From Limnoperna fortunei (lineage: Eukaryota; Mollusca; Bivalvia; Mytilida; Modiolidae): a stretch of 64,000 nucleotides of DNA. Location: the NCBI GenBank assembly GCA_944474755.1, contig OX104115.1, positions 67,308,993-67,372,992 of the forward strand, given 5' to 3'. The notes beneath the pieces are model-generated. The model did not search any database. It had not been told where the DNA came from and worked only from the letters and a program-made list of their open reading frames with translations. This document shows, piece after piece, positions 12,241-26,819 of the stretch (its first letter is position 1; each line of letters opens with the position of its first letter). Made by a program: the position numbers and the translations under genes.

Positions 12241-15129
12241 ATGTTTGTAATGATACGCTACATGAGATACGCGACAGAGAAGTACATAAAACATCGTGTT
12301 TAGTTATTACGATTGCTTAGTTGTAAACAATTTCAATTGTTAATGTATTTTTACATTTAGAAGTTCGAATTTCTTGAATATTTATAGGCGTCGTTTGTAC
12401 AAATATCAGATTTTACGGAATTTTGTTTCAGTGCATAATTTTCGCATGGTTTACAAAACGGCGTGAAAGGTATGATTCTCGTTATCAACTTTTTAATAAA
12501 ACACTCGAGAAAAGAATTCAAATGAGCCCCTTCTTTTTCTAGTATTTACCTCTGAAAAGTTATTGTCATAAAAACCCACAGCCTTTACTTTAAAATGACA
12601 CTTTTGTAATTTAAAATAACATTAAGAATTGGAATGCATACGAGTGAAACGATCTTTTGTTACAGATACGAATAAATTTATCGGATGAAAAAGATGAATT
12701 TAAAAAAGAATAAATTTGGAACAATAGAACTGACCCATGTGAATGGACAACTGATATTTTCTCTTAAGATCGGACAATGCGCTGTATCATTTTTTGTCAT
12801 CTGCAGTAATTGTTGCATCTGTGTCCCCGGGGACAGATAGTTCACCCCAACAATCAAAAGTTGTAAGATTACCGGATAAATATCAGTTTGGAGTACCCTT
12901 TTACAAAAGAGTAGGCCATTTTTTATTTGATTCTTTTCAAACATTCGATCACATTAACTAGTAAATCGATCCCACCTGCATTTAAATCAAACTTATTTCT
13001 TGTTTAGTCCGTGTCTAAGATGCATTTCTGGACAGATGTTCAAGAAGAAAAAAGATAATTTTTATATTTTTAAAAACACATCCTTTCAACTTTGCCTTCT
13101 AGGGAAATTTCCCACGAAATCGACATCCCACTTAATTATAGACTTGATAATTTAAAATATTAATATTCTTAATAATTTTATGAAACCTTATCGGACATTG
13201 TCTCATAGGCAAAGGAAAATGATAACAGTAAAATTTATAAGAGAGTCTGTAACTATAAGCCATCCATTTAACATGTGCTTTATTCGCTAATCGAACGAAA
13301 ATGTTTGTCGCGGTGTGTTAGATTTGTTGTTTAATTTAATCAAGCCTTTAACCCGTACCATGCATTTAAGTTGAATAAGATTTTAGTTGATATATACAGA
13401 AATATGTCAGTTAAACATAATCTGCTATAACGAAACCCGTTCATCGAGTGAAAGCATTATTCGTCTCATTTCGGTATTTAAAGAAATGATCAGAAACGTA
13501 TGTAAATGATAAATAAACAAAAAATATGTACACGTTGTTTTGTCGATTAAGATTTTTGTCTACGGCGACTGTACCCCAGAGATTTCTATTGTCAAGACAC
13601 GAATCGTTCACTTTGCCTGACATTAAATGTTGACTGTTTTTCTAATCAAATATTATAAAGAAATTTAGAATGATATTTAAACAAAATCAATTTCTTTTTG
13701 TTTATCTACATAATATAACAGGACAGTACAAGTCTTCCATTTTAATTTGATGTAAATACAGTTTAATTCTCTATTTGTTTAAGTGGTAAAGGACCGGTGT
13801 TGTCTTTGAAAGTTTGGCACTTCAAATAAATCAAATAAAACAAGTTATCCTTAAAGAAAAAGAATAAACATTTAGCCATCTCACATTAAATAAAAACAAT
13901 CTACATAATGGGTTCAGGAAGAACACAAAGCACAGATAAATACGAAATGTTTTGGTATTATGAAGTCTCTACACTGTAGTGTTGACAAAAATGTCACGAT
14001 ACGGTAACCCTCCCTAACAAACGGAAATTTAGAACTTTTCAGCATTTGATTTCGTTTGTCTGTGTCCGGTGCATGCTCGTTTTGATTTTGCAGACGATTT
14101 TATTGAAGTTCGTTTTTTTTTAAAAATACTTACATAATCAGTGAATTTAGTCTAGGTTTAAGGCGTAAGTACCACAATGTTAAATAATTTACGAAGGCAA
14201 CGCCTGTATTAATTGGGGTTCAACAATGTTTTGCTGTATTGAGGCCCCTATTTTTGTGTGTTTAGAAATCGGAGTACCATGATGGCATTAGAACCACACG
14301 AAGCCATGCATGTACATGCGTTGCAAAGCCAAAATAAAATAGCGTGTATCTCGTAGATAAAGATGCATGCATATTTATTTATTTAAACATTATGTGTACA
14401 TTTTGTTTAAATTAAAATAAATTCTTTGACAATACTTCCTACAAACTGAATCCATCCATCAATTTTGACTCTAAATTGATGCGGATTCTGAAAAAAACAT
14501 TTTTCTGTTATTTGTATTTAATAATTGAATAAATTCATATGGTCGAAAAATGCATGTTAATTAAACCCGATGCTTATCATTTAATTGTGTGAAAAGTCGA
14601 AATCTCGCATGTGCAGTTTCAGCAAAGCTATCACTTTATTTGTTCGAATGGTTTTTATTTGAACAATATCATTTGTTTTGTGTCAAATTTTGCGCCACAT
14701 TTGATACTGTAGATTAAACAGGCGGTGTTTGAACAAATAAATCTAGAATCAATTTAACATAACCGTTTCGTTATTATTCCCAATGATATCGAATTTCTTT
14801 CTTAATTAGCTTCAGTTGTATTTAATCAAATTATTCAATATAGACAACAGGTTTTTACAAGTTTTGAATAATACATTTGAAAAGCCAATTCCGAAATTGA
14901 CAACCCTACTAAAGATTATCAGTGTCAACATTATCCCAATCAGATTGTCTGAGTGAAAGCTTGAAGGTATCGTCTGGCGATTGCAGCGATTTATGTCGCG
15001 CTTCTTGAAGACTCATCACCTGGTGTGCTTTCCCGCGGCTTTCTTTAAGTGGACAAATAGTGTAATACTCTAGTAATTTGCATATTAAACAGACGCAGAT
15101 CTATGAGATTATAAGATACTTTGTGGTTT

Positions 15130-15265
15130 TTTTTGTTTTTTTTTTTTTCGTTTGAATGGTGTTTAGCTGCACTTTCAGCAATTTTTCAGCATCGTGACGT
15201 GAACAAGCCGGTGTATACCCAGAGAAAACCCGACTTTCGGTAGAAATACTGGCAATCCCTGTTTT
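15130..15265 (-). repeat. SINE body fragment, minus orientation
   Basis: TTGAATGGTGTTTAGCTGCA and AGAAAACCCGACTTTCGGTA are shared with the copy at 58315-58580, but the tRNA-like head is missing. Confidence 0.45.
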
Positions 15266-18200
15266 TTGTTGTTGTTGTGTATGTTTTTGTCTTTAACGGG
15301 TGAATTTTAATCCCAGGACAACAGAGGACGGCTTATCTAACAGAATGAATTGTTTTACAGAAGACAGACATTTAACATTATATGTCTCTGTTAGAGATCA
15401 TCAGGCTGAATTCGGGTCGCTACCACCTTGAATCTTGACTCGGTTAATCATTTCCTGTGATTAACGATGGTTTATACAGCGAACAACTAATTTTGTCAAT
15501 TGAAATAGAAAACGTTGTATTAAAATTAAAAGAAAACAAGTAACAATTGATACATTGTTTCTATGAATAACACGATGCACTTCACAAACATAAATCCGAG
15601 ATTTGTAGAAAGAAACAATATACCATCCCTGGTTCGCTTAGGAATATAATACTTATTATTCAAAAATGACTAATTCTCAGGTTACCATACATCATTTCGC
15701 ATTTAATCAAATTCAACTTTGTGGTATTTAAAACTTTACATTTAATTGTAAAATTAGTTGATACAATTTGTGTTATTCAATTGAAAGATTTTTTACAGAC
15801 GGATGATACATTTTGGGTGTTTCCTCGCGCTAATTCAAAGTTTAATTAGAATTCATATGACAAATGCTACGAGATATAACAATAGGCCAAAAGTTCATAA
15901 ATTTGACGAGTCAAATATTTATACATATGTACAGTTTTTACGACCTAGCATCATTTTTCTTTTTTTGATGAAGGGACTTGTATTTTATAGACGACAAAAT
16001 TCAATTATATTTAAATGAGATAAATTTCAATTGGGATCAAATTACGTTGAACAGTGAAGCGGGTATCTGTTTAAAGCGAAACATAAATAGGTGTAAAATT
16101 TTGAAATAAACATACTGTTTATTTTTTATGGGAGTCATTTCGGTACAATTCGATTGTTCACATTCATAAGAATAAAATCTGTGGTGTTATTTATTTTGTC
16201 GAGATCGTATCAACAAAAGTAGATTGGATATTATATATCGCAAAGGGAGGTAACTGCAATGACAGTTAACGTGACCAAGTATTTGATATATGTTGCATAC
16301 GCTGCAGTACAATTAGCTTTGATGTATACGTTAGTTAGTACATAAAGGTATATAGAAGGGCAAATAAATTTAAAGCGGTCATAGAGAGATCGCATCTTTA
16401 TAGTTTATAAAAATTATATAGACAGGATTTACCTCCCCTGACTTAAAACTTTTTAAAATTTGAATGCACGCACAGCCGGCTGCATCTGAAATGTATCTGT
16501 TTACGTTTATGTTAACAAAAGCTTTCTTTCGGATTAAATCGCTTGTAATTGCAATCTTAATTACATATTTTATGCGCATTCAATAAGTGTTTTGCATTCC
16601 CAACAAAGAACAAAAATTTATTTATGTTAATTTTGAAGTGCTTATCCAATGTAACCTAGCCACAGAAGGCGGTGTAGGGTTAATAATGCGTGTGGGCAGA
16701 AGTGGTGATGATTGCTCTATTTTGCAAGCTTAAATCACATTGAATATTTTCATTTAATAGTACAATGGAATTAAACATTCAAATCAAATGTTAGAATACG
16801 GAGTGAATACAATTATCTTTTTACAAAGCGCAGTCAGACAATGAATTTCAATTTTCAAAATAGTCATCTTATACTTTTGAAATCAGATTTGTAAGGGTTA
16901 CAATCTTTTTTGACAATAATAAATTCCCATTTTCTTTTGAGAGCAAACGTCAAGCTTGTTGTGTGTTGATGTTGCTAGATCTGTCTGTAAGACTGCTCAA
17001 GTGGCTATTGTGAATTATTCATTGTTATGCAGATTCGAAACTGTGGGGCTACACCTGCTGCTTTCCAGACACAGAATGTAAAATTAAATTTTCATCTTTT
17101 TTCTTAATTCATCCATTAAATTCAGAGTCAACAGGTATTTGGAATATATAGAATTTTTATTTTTGTCGGATATCATACCCTGACCTTTTCATTGAGAGTA
17201 GCGGTCCATGTGTAAAATTTCCTGACTGTAGTCACTTCAAAGATTAAACCATATATTTGATTGACTGAATTTGAAAAGGATGGTATACCCTCGACAATTT
17301 AACTCTTCATATTTCTTTTCAAAAAGTGAAATTGTATCCATTAAAATCTATCTCGCAGTAAATCTGTTGACTGATTTGAACCATTTCAATTTCAAAAACA
17401 TATTTAATTTTAATAATGATATTTAAAAGAGAAACGATATTTTGTATTATTCTCATTTTCTCATCTGTAACGATACCAATGGTTCTGATCATATGTTTTT
17501 ATTAAAAAATGAATTAAAAAGTAGTTTACATTGATGAAAATTCTGCAGCGTAAAATGAAATAAAACTTCGAATTTTAATGTCACATGTCAGGCCACCGAT
17601 TTCACTTGCTTGCTGTTTTTGTTTTGTTTTTTGTTTTACTTTCTACATTTTACTTCACCCAAAGTTCTTGTATATAGTTCACAGCATATAAAAATGACAA
17701 AAAATTTAACAAAACCGTTATCATTGATATGAAAATCTTATGTACAAGATCACACTGTACAGAATTGGACATAAAAATGCGTTCTTTGAGCAGAAGGAAA
17801 TAAAAGTTGTAGCTCTCAAATAAATTGTATTATGAAATTCATAATATCCAGGGTCGCATATTGCTTACAGGCAGCTGCCCCATCAAAATTAAAAAAAAAA
17901 GAAAATGTTTTTTTTCAATAACAAAAACAACCTTTTCTTTTTTCATTAAAACGCATTTTCTTAGAAAGAGGGCTGAATAGTCTTTTGTCAAAATATCTCT
18001 AGTTGTTGCCGTCCTCTTATGTCCAATTGAACTTAAGTTTCTAAGTTTTCTTTATTATGATCAACACGTTTTATTTTACATGTACCTACTTCTAAAGCAC
18101 ACACATGTTACAAACGATGATCTGATACGAAACTAAGACTTCAGGTGTAGCAGAATGCCAGCAAATGACAGAAACAAGGAATCGTACTTGACATTAGTTT

Positions 18201-19819
18201 TGTTTCCTTTGAAATAGAAGTTCTTCATTTTCAGGTTAAACGAACACAAGAGTCTAGCAGTTGAAACAAACAATTATTTGATCATTTCTCGTCAAGACCT
18301 CCCACTGCAATATATTTTAATGCAATTTGTACAAGACATTTTCTTTCCTGCACTCGGAGATTGTATACAGATGCATCGCTCGCGAGGTTTTGATTTAGTT
18401 GTTGAATCACAAAAGCAGATAATATACAGACTAATTTTTAAGAAAGTGACACAAGATTATCGAATTATTTACATATGCCATTTGATGCATTTATTAAGTA
18501 CTATCAAGACGTCGGGGGCAACATCGGTTTCCGGTCTAGTTTCAGCACAGGTGCATTCGATACGATACAACAGTTCACGAAAGAATTCTCCCATTCCAGT
18601 TCTGATTCGGGGTTTTAAATACAAGTGGAACATTGATATTTGTGGAAGTGGAAACATCCCGTTGCCAGTTTTGTACTTGAAGTTGTATCTTTTAGAGTCT
18701 TTAAGGGGTGCAAAGCCAGGGGCAGGTTTTGTAGCAGTTTCATCTGTTTTGAATTTTACGCTTTATTTTTACGCTTTATTTTTTTCAATAGGTATACAAG
18801 TAAAGAGAGAAAGCAAGAATATTACACAATGTTAAACAGAGAAATCGAACAGAAAAGTTGTACACAATAAAAATTGATTTGGTATACATGTACCTGTGCA
18901 AGCCAGAGTTAACTGGCTACTAATGATGCTTAAAAATGTCACAAATAAATTCTCAACTAGTTTCTTAGTTTCAAAATAGGCAGTAAAGGTTTAAAATAAC
19001 CATCAAATATTTTATGTTTATTTGCTTTCATTTGACAAATAAAAGTAAGAACCCATATTTTATTGAATTTATTTAAATAAATTTAAAGGACAGTAAATCA
19101 TTTGACTGTATTTTAGACTTTTTACATTATTTACCTAGTATAAACATCCAAATGCCAACAGTACTAGATTTCCTTTGATGTATTGCTAATTACTTGTAAG
19201 TTTGCAAACACATGTGGAATTTTAAGAAACATGCAACAAACTAATACATTTTCAGTGTAAATATTGTATGTATACTTGAAACAAGTGTAGGATTAGTAAG
19301 TACTCACATATTCTGATAAATTACAGTGATTTATATCAGGCAATAAATAATGCAACATTTCAGTAAAACTTAAAAAAAAAGATTTACTTAACCTTGTTTA
19401 AATGTTCCAATTGGTATTAATTGGATTGCAAGCAAGTTAACACTATTCACACTTCTGCAGTAATATTGCTGTGATCAGCTGTGTTGGCAGTAGGGTGCTA
19501 ATCCACCTTAGGAGGGGGTCCAACGAGAGGGGAAGTGGTTTGGGGTTCAGCATTTATATAGATTTTGCATGTACCTATTAAGTTTATTAAGTTTTTGCTG
19601 CTCAAGGATGAAATACTTATTGAGTATGAAAATTTGTAATAATCAATAAAATTAATATAAAAATAGAAGAAAAACATGTTCTGTTGTTAGGTATAGTCCA
19701 TGTGTACCCGTGTCTCAATGTATGCAACATACATGTAACTAAAATTTCTAGCAGATAATGCTTTTCTGTATGGAAACTAAATCCCCATATATAATAGATG
19801 TTTTTTGTTCTTTATGCAG

Positions 19820-19938
19820 TGCTAGGCCAGGAAGACCACCCAAAAGAAGTCCTTCAATTCATGCTAGCCCAGACACACTGGAGAAACTGAAGAAAAGCAG
19901 ACTTGACACAGACTTCCATTATGACCCAAGAATATTTG
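19820..19938 (+). CDS. dach: Dachshund, coding exon 2 (linker, RPGRPPKRS motif)
   Basis: Second coding exon, 119 bp. The acceptor is TTTATGCAG|T and the donor TTTG|GTAAGT. Joining the AG left by exon 1 to its first T gives Ser and continues ARPGRPPKRSPSIHA, which is exactly where family members carry a basic RPGRPPKR motif after DACH-box N. That motif resembles an AT-hook or nuclear localisation signal. The rest (about 25 residues, ending near DFHYDPRIFG) is a charged linker that I cannot match to a domain. It leaves one base for the next exon, and the phase agrees with exon 3. Confidence 0.92.
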
Positions 19939-22334
19939 GTAAGTATAGAGAAAATATCACATGGCTGTCATGTGACTTGACAAATGGTTTCAGCAAATTG
20001 TAGAATTTTGTGATCAATTAATGGTAATGAAGTGAATTAGGCGAATGCTCTAATTTGATTTTATTGGCAGTTTGTTGTTTAATGCCACCTAGTGCAATGA
20101 ATATTATGATTGCTAAAAAATGTTAAAAAAAACCTAAATATACAAACAGCATTTTAAGATGTTTTTTGATCACAATAAATAATCATACCCTGCTTTTTTT
20201 GGTAAATCCGACAAATCACAAATAAAATTGGATTATTACTTCTGTAAAATTCAGCCTAGTTTTGATATACAGTCCTTGATTTCTGATGAACACAAACATG
20301 TGTACATTTTTACAATACACCAAATGCTGCCATTTTTTACCACATTCTTTCTCTCCATCAGAATTAAAAAAATTCCTAAGTCTGAATTTACCTAAGTTTT
20401 AAACATCTCTACAGCATGAATTTATATAAAACATTATATATGAATTATAAATGTTTGACAGCTCATATAATTGTACAATTTGTTTCAAATCTCATACCCT
20501 ATGCATTGTTTTTACCAATTTTCCATCTGAGCAAAATCAAACAGATTTTGACAGTAAATGTAAATTTATAGCATTCTAATCTAAATAACTCCAAGCAAAT
20601 ACATAATAACTCATTAACACTGAATCATTTTGTAATAGAGCGCACCCATTGATTATTGGCACCTTGTCATTCGTGTAAACAAAAAGAGTCAAACGTTCCC
20701 TTTATAGTTTAATTGAAAGTATATTTTCATTTGAAACAAAACAAATGGTTGTAATCAATTCCAGTCAAACAAATAAATTTCTTGCTCAATGTGTATTTAA
20801 TTACAAAAAAGTTGAATTTGATGTTGGTTTAAAGTAAATAAAGCCTTAAAAAGATTAAGTATGGTTTGTTGTTAGAGCTTTAAGGCCTTTTCAGTGTTAT
20901 TTCAAACATTAAAAAGATCATGATTTTTAAACCAATTCATTTTGATTCTTTTATTGCTCAAATAGAAGATAATTTATTCCAATCATCCTGATGATGAAGC
21001 TAATTCATTCTAAAGTGTCAGTTGCACACACAAGACACAATAATGTTTTGTATAAATGTTATTGCGTTGTATTCAATGCAAATTTTGTTTTTTGCAACAA
21101 CACATCCAATTGCAGTGAAACAGGGATATTTTACATACTAAAATAGCATATAATGTTCCTGAGCAAAAGTACTAAGAATTATCTATATCAAGATTATACC
21201 AAACACAAGGTATGCATTATTCAGTAAATTATTTGTTTATTTTTAATATAGATATGTATGGCCTTTTTATCTGTTGATATTTTAAGTAGCAACAATATTT
21301 TTACTTTTATAATCATAATTACCTCCCTTTAATATTATATTTAGCTTTCAAGTGCAAGAAAAACAATATACAACAGATTTGTGCATCTTTTCATGGCCCA
21401 ATTTTCTCCAAATTAAGTAGGTAAACCACACTGTTTATTTTCAATCTGGTATATTGTTCAAATTGACAGAAATTTAATACTTATTTAGCAAAATACAATA
21501 AAACCACAGATGTTAAAATTAAAAGTTTGACATTTAAGTCAAAAGAATTTAACGTTAGCGGAATCGACACCTGTTAAACATGTAACAACAAGACATTGTT
21601 ATATAATAAACTGGTTCATCTTTGTTTTGTGGTATACCTGATTCATCAGTAGGATTGGTTTGAAATTTGGCGTGATTGTTTGTCACACTTTTTGTGAATT
21701 TTAGGGTGTGAGTCACTTTGAAAAATGTATACACTTGTACACTTTTAATTAAATATATAATGTTTTATTTTCTTGAAAAACATGTAACCAGAAAAAAGTT
21801 TATTAGAATTGTTTATTACCAAAGTACCGGGTTGTGGTGTTGCAAGGCAACAATATCAGGGAATCGATTGTCATTTTCTTTCTATAGTAAATATTGTATA
21901 GAGCCTAAGCTGAATAATTTTCAAGATTATTTGCTATAATTAAAACAATAAATGATAAGCTATAGTTTCTTTAAAATAACTGTTGTGTAAATAAGAATAG
22001 CACAAGCTTAAAAACACACTGAAAGACTGGATTAGTTCTGTTGTTGATCCATGTCATCATGTTGTCTATAAGAGTAGGCTTGTTGTAGCTACATCAAAAG
22101 GGTAAATTGTCTGCCCTTTGATATCATATTTAGCTGTCAACACTGAGGTTGCGGCTCATTGTATCTGCTATAAAAGGCTAAATTTTCTGCCCTTACCAAT
22201 ACCACATACTTTTCCAGTGGCATTCAAAATGTTTGCACTTTGGTACACTTTTCCCAAATTAATTTATTGTTTTCTAACTTGTTCTCATCCTGAAAATACT
22301 GAAATACTGCTTGCTGAATGTAAAGCAAAAATCT

Positions 22335-22366
22335 GATCAATCAATCAATCAATCAATCAATCAGTT
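22335..22366 (+). repeat. ATCA microsatellite
   Basis: About seven copies of TCAA/ATCA (GATCAATCAATCAATC...CAG). Confidence 0.9.
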
Positions 22367-25300
22367 TTTACATTCACATTGGTATTGTATACATTAGATA
22401 TATATAGCAATAAATACAATTTATTATTGAAGTTACCCAATGTAAATCACAGAGTTAAATCCCCTTCCTGGTTCTTTCTTCATAGATCTATGTATAGTCT
22501 ATTGGACTGATTTCTGTTTGTAATGTCTGTACTGTAAGCAGTTTTAAGTCTAAACAGATATCATTGTTAAATTCTTGTTAGATTAATGTATTAATTTACA
22601 ATAGTCTGTTTATCAGGGTTGGTCATAACAATAAATTTTTTTTTAAAAGGTGAAAACCCAATCCAAATTTCCAGACCATACTTTACACTATATCAATATT
22701 AATATAGTCTGTTCTGCATTTAACCCATTGAGTCAGGAAATCATAAAAATCAACCTGGTCTTTTTATTGACAATAAGAAAGAGCACTTATCAAAACAACT
22801 CTAATAAATTTTTCTGCAAGATTGAAAATGGATTAAATCAGTCTAGTTTGCTGTTTATCATGGATTGAAGTAATTGAATGGTAAATCTGTCGAAATGATT
22901 TGATTGAAACTTGGAATGACAGCTCTATTAACACTGAGTGACCCATGTTTCTTTGTTTATCCCTAGATCTGAAGAAATTCAATTGATTCACCATTTCATT
23001 GAAACAATAAAAATTAACTGTGCGATAAGAAATTGATCAAGAAATATTTTATTTTAAACAAAGGTGTTTTTGTTTTAAACAAAGGTCTTATAACATAATT
23101 ATTGAATCTGTTGACTTTGATATTTTACATTTTCTGTAGGTGTCATGGGCAGTTACTTAAATCTTGGTACATCTAAATAAATCAGCCCTTTTTAAATCTT
23201 TTATTTTTAACAATTGACTGCTTTAGTGTGAAATTATAGATTTGTTGTGACAGTGATAGGATTTCTATTTTGAATCTGGTTTCATATAATTACATGTATA
23301 TCTGTTCTTCATTCTTTATAGAAGGAGCTTTACCAGCAGAGTAAACCAGTCTCGTTTCCTGTATAGTTCACTGATAATATCTTGTGCATTTTATGCAACC
23401 AACCTGCTTTTTTATTATTACAATAAAATAGTACATTTGACTTGCATCTTTGGACCAAATCCCTACAGGCTAGGGTGTAAATACATTCTACAAGGGTCCA
23501 CACAGTCGTGCAATGCAATTAGAAATCCATAATTTAAGTTTTCCAGCAAAAATAGAATCTGAAAAATTAAGTATTCCACTTAAATAACAATCCAATTTAC
23601 AGAGAAAGTTTCTAGAACTAATTATCTATGATTTATCAGTTACTTATCAAATCAAATAGAAATTTAGTTTTAATTTCCTGCTTAAATTTGTATGTAATTT
23701 TTGGATAAGATAAGTCATATAAATGGAGAATAAAGGAGAAGATTGGGTTACGAACATTTATGCATGATTTGGTGATAATTTGTGCAATTTGTATAAATAA
23801 TCATGGTTCCAAATTGATAAACCAGTTTGTGGAAATAATTTACACAAATTTGATTACTTTGAACATAGCTTGCACCAGTTGACTTGTTTAACTAAATTAC
23901 CAGTTACCTCCCTTTATCAACATGATATGTTGCCCATTAATTTAGACAAGTGTGAAGTGGGATGAATTAATGGAGACAAAAAAAACCCACAAAAATGAGA
24001 ACCTTTTTTTATTCTGCATTTCTGTATATTGAATTGTTGCTAAAAGCTAAATTATTTTCCTTCTTTTAAGCATTTTGTTGGCTCTGTCTAAACATGTGTG
24101 AACACAATGGGTGCGGACTGATGTGAAATAGGAAATTAAAGAAACACAACAAACCCCCCCCCCCCCAAAAAAAAAAACAAAAAAAACAAAAGGGGAACCC
24201 TGTTTGTATCATTTGTATTATATGATTAATTTACTTCTCTATATTAATATGTTTTTTGTTGTCCCTTTATATGCAAGAGACAAAATAAACAAAAAGAGAA
24301 TCTCTTTTGTATCAGTTATTTTTATTTTTCTCTAAAAACTGTTTAGAACAAGAATGAAACAAATTGTTCTTGTGACACAACTGCATTCGTTGCCTCTCAA
24401 CGGTGTTATCTCCCCTTACTCCATTGTCTATCCTCTTTTTGTCCATTGAGTCGTAAGACCCTGATGCCTTCTGACAACCTTTCTGTTAATTTAATGATAT
24501 GTATCATTTTTTTAAAATTAGAAATATAACTACCTAAAATATTTGGCTGGTTCCTTGAAGTAGATGCTTTTGCAAACCAACTATTTGTAATAAATATAAT
24601 ATAACTAGTTTATTAATAAAGTAATGATCTTTGATTTGAGTCATGTTTTGGTTGAACTCAATTTGAACTTCATTAAGTTTATTTATCATATGTATCATTT
24701 ATTGATAATAATTACACTTTGCTGCTATGATTGAAGTTTGTTTTTTAGTCATTTTTGTTTATGCTTTCAATTACGTATACCAAACGTCTATAATCAATGG
24801 AGAAAAAAAGCACAAACGGAAAACCACATTAAAAATTATCCAAATGAAAAATACCGTTAACTAACGAAGTACGTTTGATTTTTATCTTAAGATGTAATTA
24901 GAGGTTTGCTAAGATTAGCCTAAGGTTATTTAGTACGTATCAACAAGTTTAGTCTCACTCGATAAGTCAAACGATGCATTGCAATCACAGAAAACCCTGT
25001 AATTATGACATTTCTACAAGACAGTTTATGTAGGGCTGTTTTAACAAAAATCTTTCCTTTGTAAGGTTCCTAATTGAACATGAATGGACAGTCATAATAA
25101 TGATGAAATCAATAGCTGTAATGAAGTAAAGGAAAAAGACATCATTGTTGATTTCATTTACTCTTTCCTGTGCAATGTAAGTTTCAAAGGTTTTGAACAT
25201 TTATGGTGCATCATCATCATCAATTTTTAAATTAAAATTTAATATTTTATTGGGTGTAAATAAATGTATCAAATCTAGACTAATTTATCTATTTCCGGAC

Positions 25301-26080
25301 GCTTTCATGATGAATCAAGGCCAGTTTTATGTGGTGTAATCAATATAGATAAGAAAAAGAAAACTAAAAATATAGGAAAAAAGCTGAATTTTAATAATTA
25401 TAAACAGATGAAATAATGTATCTGACTGCACCCCCACCCCCACACAATAAATGGATATCATAGACCACTGTTTGATCAGATGACTTCTGGTTTGAGTAAA
25501 AACCACCAAAAATTGTGATTGCTAAATTATAGCCAAAAAAATATTTTCTTAGCAAAAAATGATATGACTGCAGAACAGATGTGCACCTAATGCAGGCTGT
25601 ACAAATATCATTTTATTTGCAGTCATCTTTGAAAAAGATGTAATAAAATAATTGATAAAAGGAATTCTATATTTTCAAGATTTTTATTTGTTTTTTTGGA
25701 AACATCTTGCAGTATTAATACAGAAACTGAACTAAAATTAGACCTATAAACCTTGTTTTTATTTGTCTTAATTGTTCATCGTTAATCGCACCATGTGGTT
25801 AAACTGGTGCAAGAGAAATATTAAGATATGTGAAAACTAATTAACCTTAAAAATTGTGTAGTATTTGATTTTAATGTATGCATAAATTAATCTGTAATGT
25901 TTCAAAGTTAAATCAAAAAATGGAAAAGACTGTTGATACATATTTTATGTCAGTTAGGAAATACTTGGTTTGGATGTCTTTATGAAACCTTTTTAAAAAG
26001 AAACAAACATTCTGGTGCAATATTCATTCTTTACGTATGTTTATTGTACACCTCTTATGACATTATATCTAGCATAGAGA

Positions 26081-26266
26081 GGCCTTGGTGCCCGAGTGGT
26101 TAAGGTAGTTGATCACCTGCCTGTCAACACTGGTGTTATTAGTTTGATTCGCACTGCAGGCATGGTGTGCTTGACTTAAGTCAAATTAGATCTAGCTTCC
26201 TCCTCTTATATAAATTGGATACAGCTGAAAAATTACTAAGAGTGGCATAAAACACCATTTAACAAA
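26081..26266 (+). repeat. tRNA-derived SINE, near full length
   Basis: The A box TGCCCGAGTGGTTAAGG resembles a Ser/Leu-type tRNA head. The B box is AGTTTGATTCGCACT. A tail with AGAGTGGCATAAAACACCAT and TTAAC is shared, in reverse, with the copy at 58315-58580. It is not a functional tRNA: the stems do not close and the sequence continues. Confidence 0.7.
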
Positions 26267-26753
26267 TCAGTCATAAATGAAGAAAAAGTCTTTCAAAATA
26301 GGCTCTTGTATTAAGTTTTTCTTTAACTCTGCAAATAGTCTGTCCTCTTATTTTTCGTTGAAGTTGATATTAATGATAACTTAAACCTGTTGTGCTGAAA
26401 AACATCTTTTACCTTTTAATAGCCTTCAGATAAGGGTATTAAAGTGCACATAAAGGTACCATTTTTTAAAATGGCTGCTGATGACAAGGATGTGTTTAGA
26501 AACCACTGGTCAGCAATTAAGAAACCATTTTTTTTAGTCAGGTGGTCTTGTAGCATAAACAGATCCATAAAATTTGAACCACCCTCAGAAAATTGTTGTG
26601 GTCTATGTTATCTCTGGGGGTCATTGTTTTATTGTGTTATTTGAAGACACATGGACAGTAATCTTGATTATAGGTGACTATTGTGTTATAGTCAGGGTTT
26701 AAGATTATATCAGAATGATGGAATTTCAAATTTCAGCAACACTTCTATTCTCA

Positions 26754-26819
26754 GCATATTTAGACAAAAACATTATCTCCAATCTGGCATATTTAGACAA
26801 AAACATTATCTCCAATCTG
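26754..26819 (+). repeat. 33-bp tandem duplication
   Basis: GCATATTTAGACAAAAACAT plus TATCTCCAATCTG occurs twice without changes (26754 and 26787), a recent duplication. Confidence 0.9.

Larger units (their letters stand above)
6833..19819 (+). other. dach: dach intron 1 (about 13.0 kb)
   Basis: Intron between dach exons 1 and 2, with borders GTAAGT and TTTATGCAG. No protein-coding gene is supported inside it. It holds a minus-oriented SINE (12000-12240), a SINE body fragment (about 15130-15265) and several stretches with more CpG and homeodomain-like TAAT cores than their surroundings (about 9290-9720 and 14930-15060). These are candidate enhancers only. A 185-codon open frame at 18278-18835 has no recognisable features. 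Confidence 0.85.

Noticed and set aside
18278..18835. 185-codon open frame on the + strand
   Set aside because: No recognisable domain, no flanking exons or promoter signals, and erratic composition. It is probably chance, but it is the longest unexplained frame in the dach introns.
24150..24193. Poly-C/poly-A tract as a structured element
   Set aside because: Simple homopolymers only, with no flanking duplication.
26081..26160. tRNA gene with Ser/Leu-like A box
   Set aside because: Acceptor and anticodon stems do not pair, the B box is degenerate, and the sequence runs on into a SINE body and tail shared with another locus.
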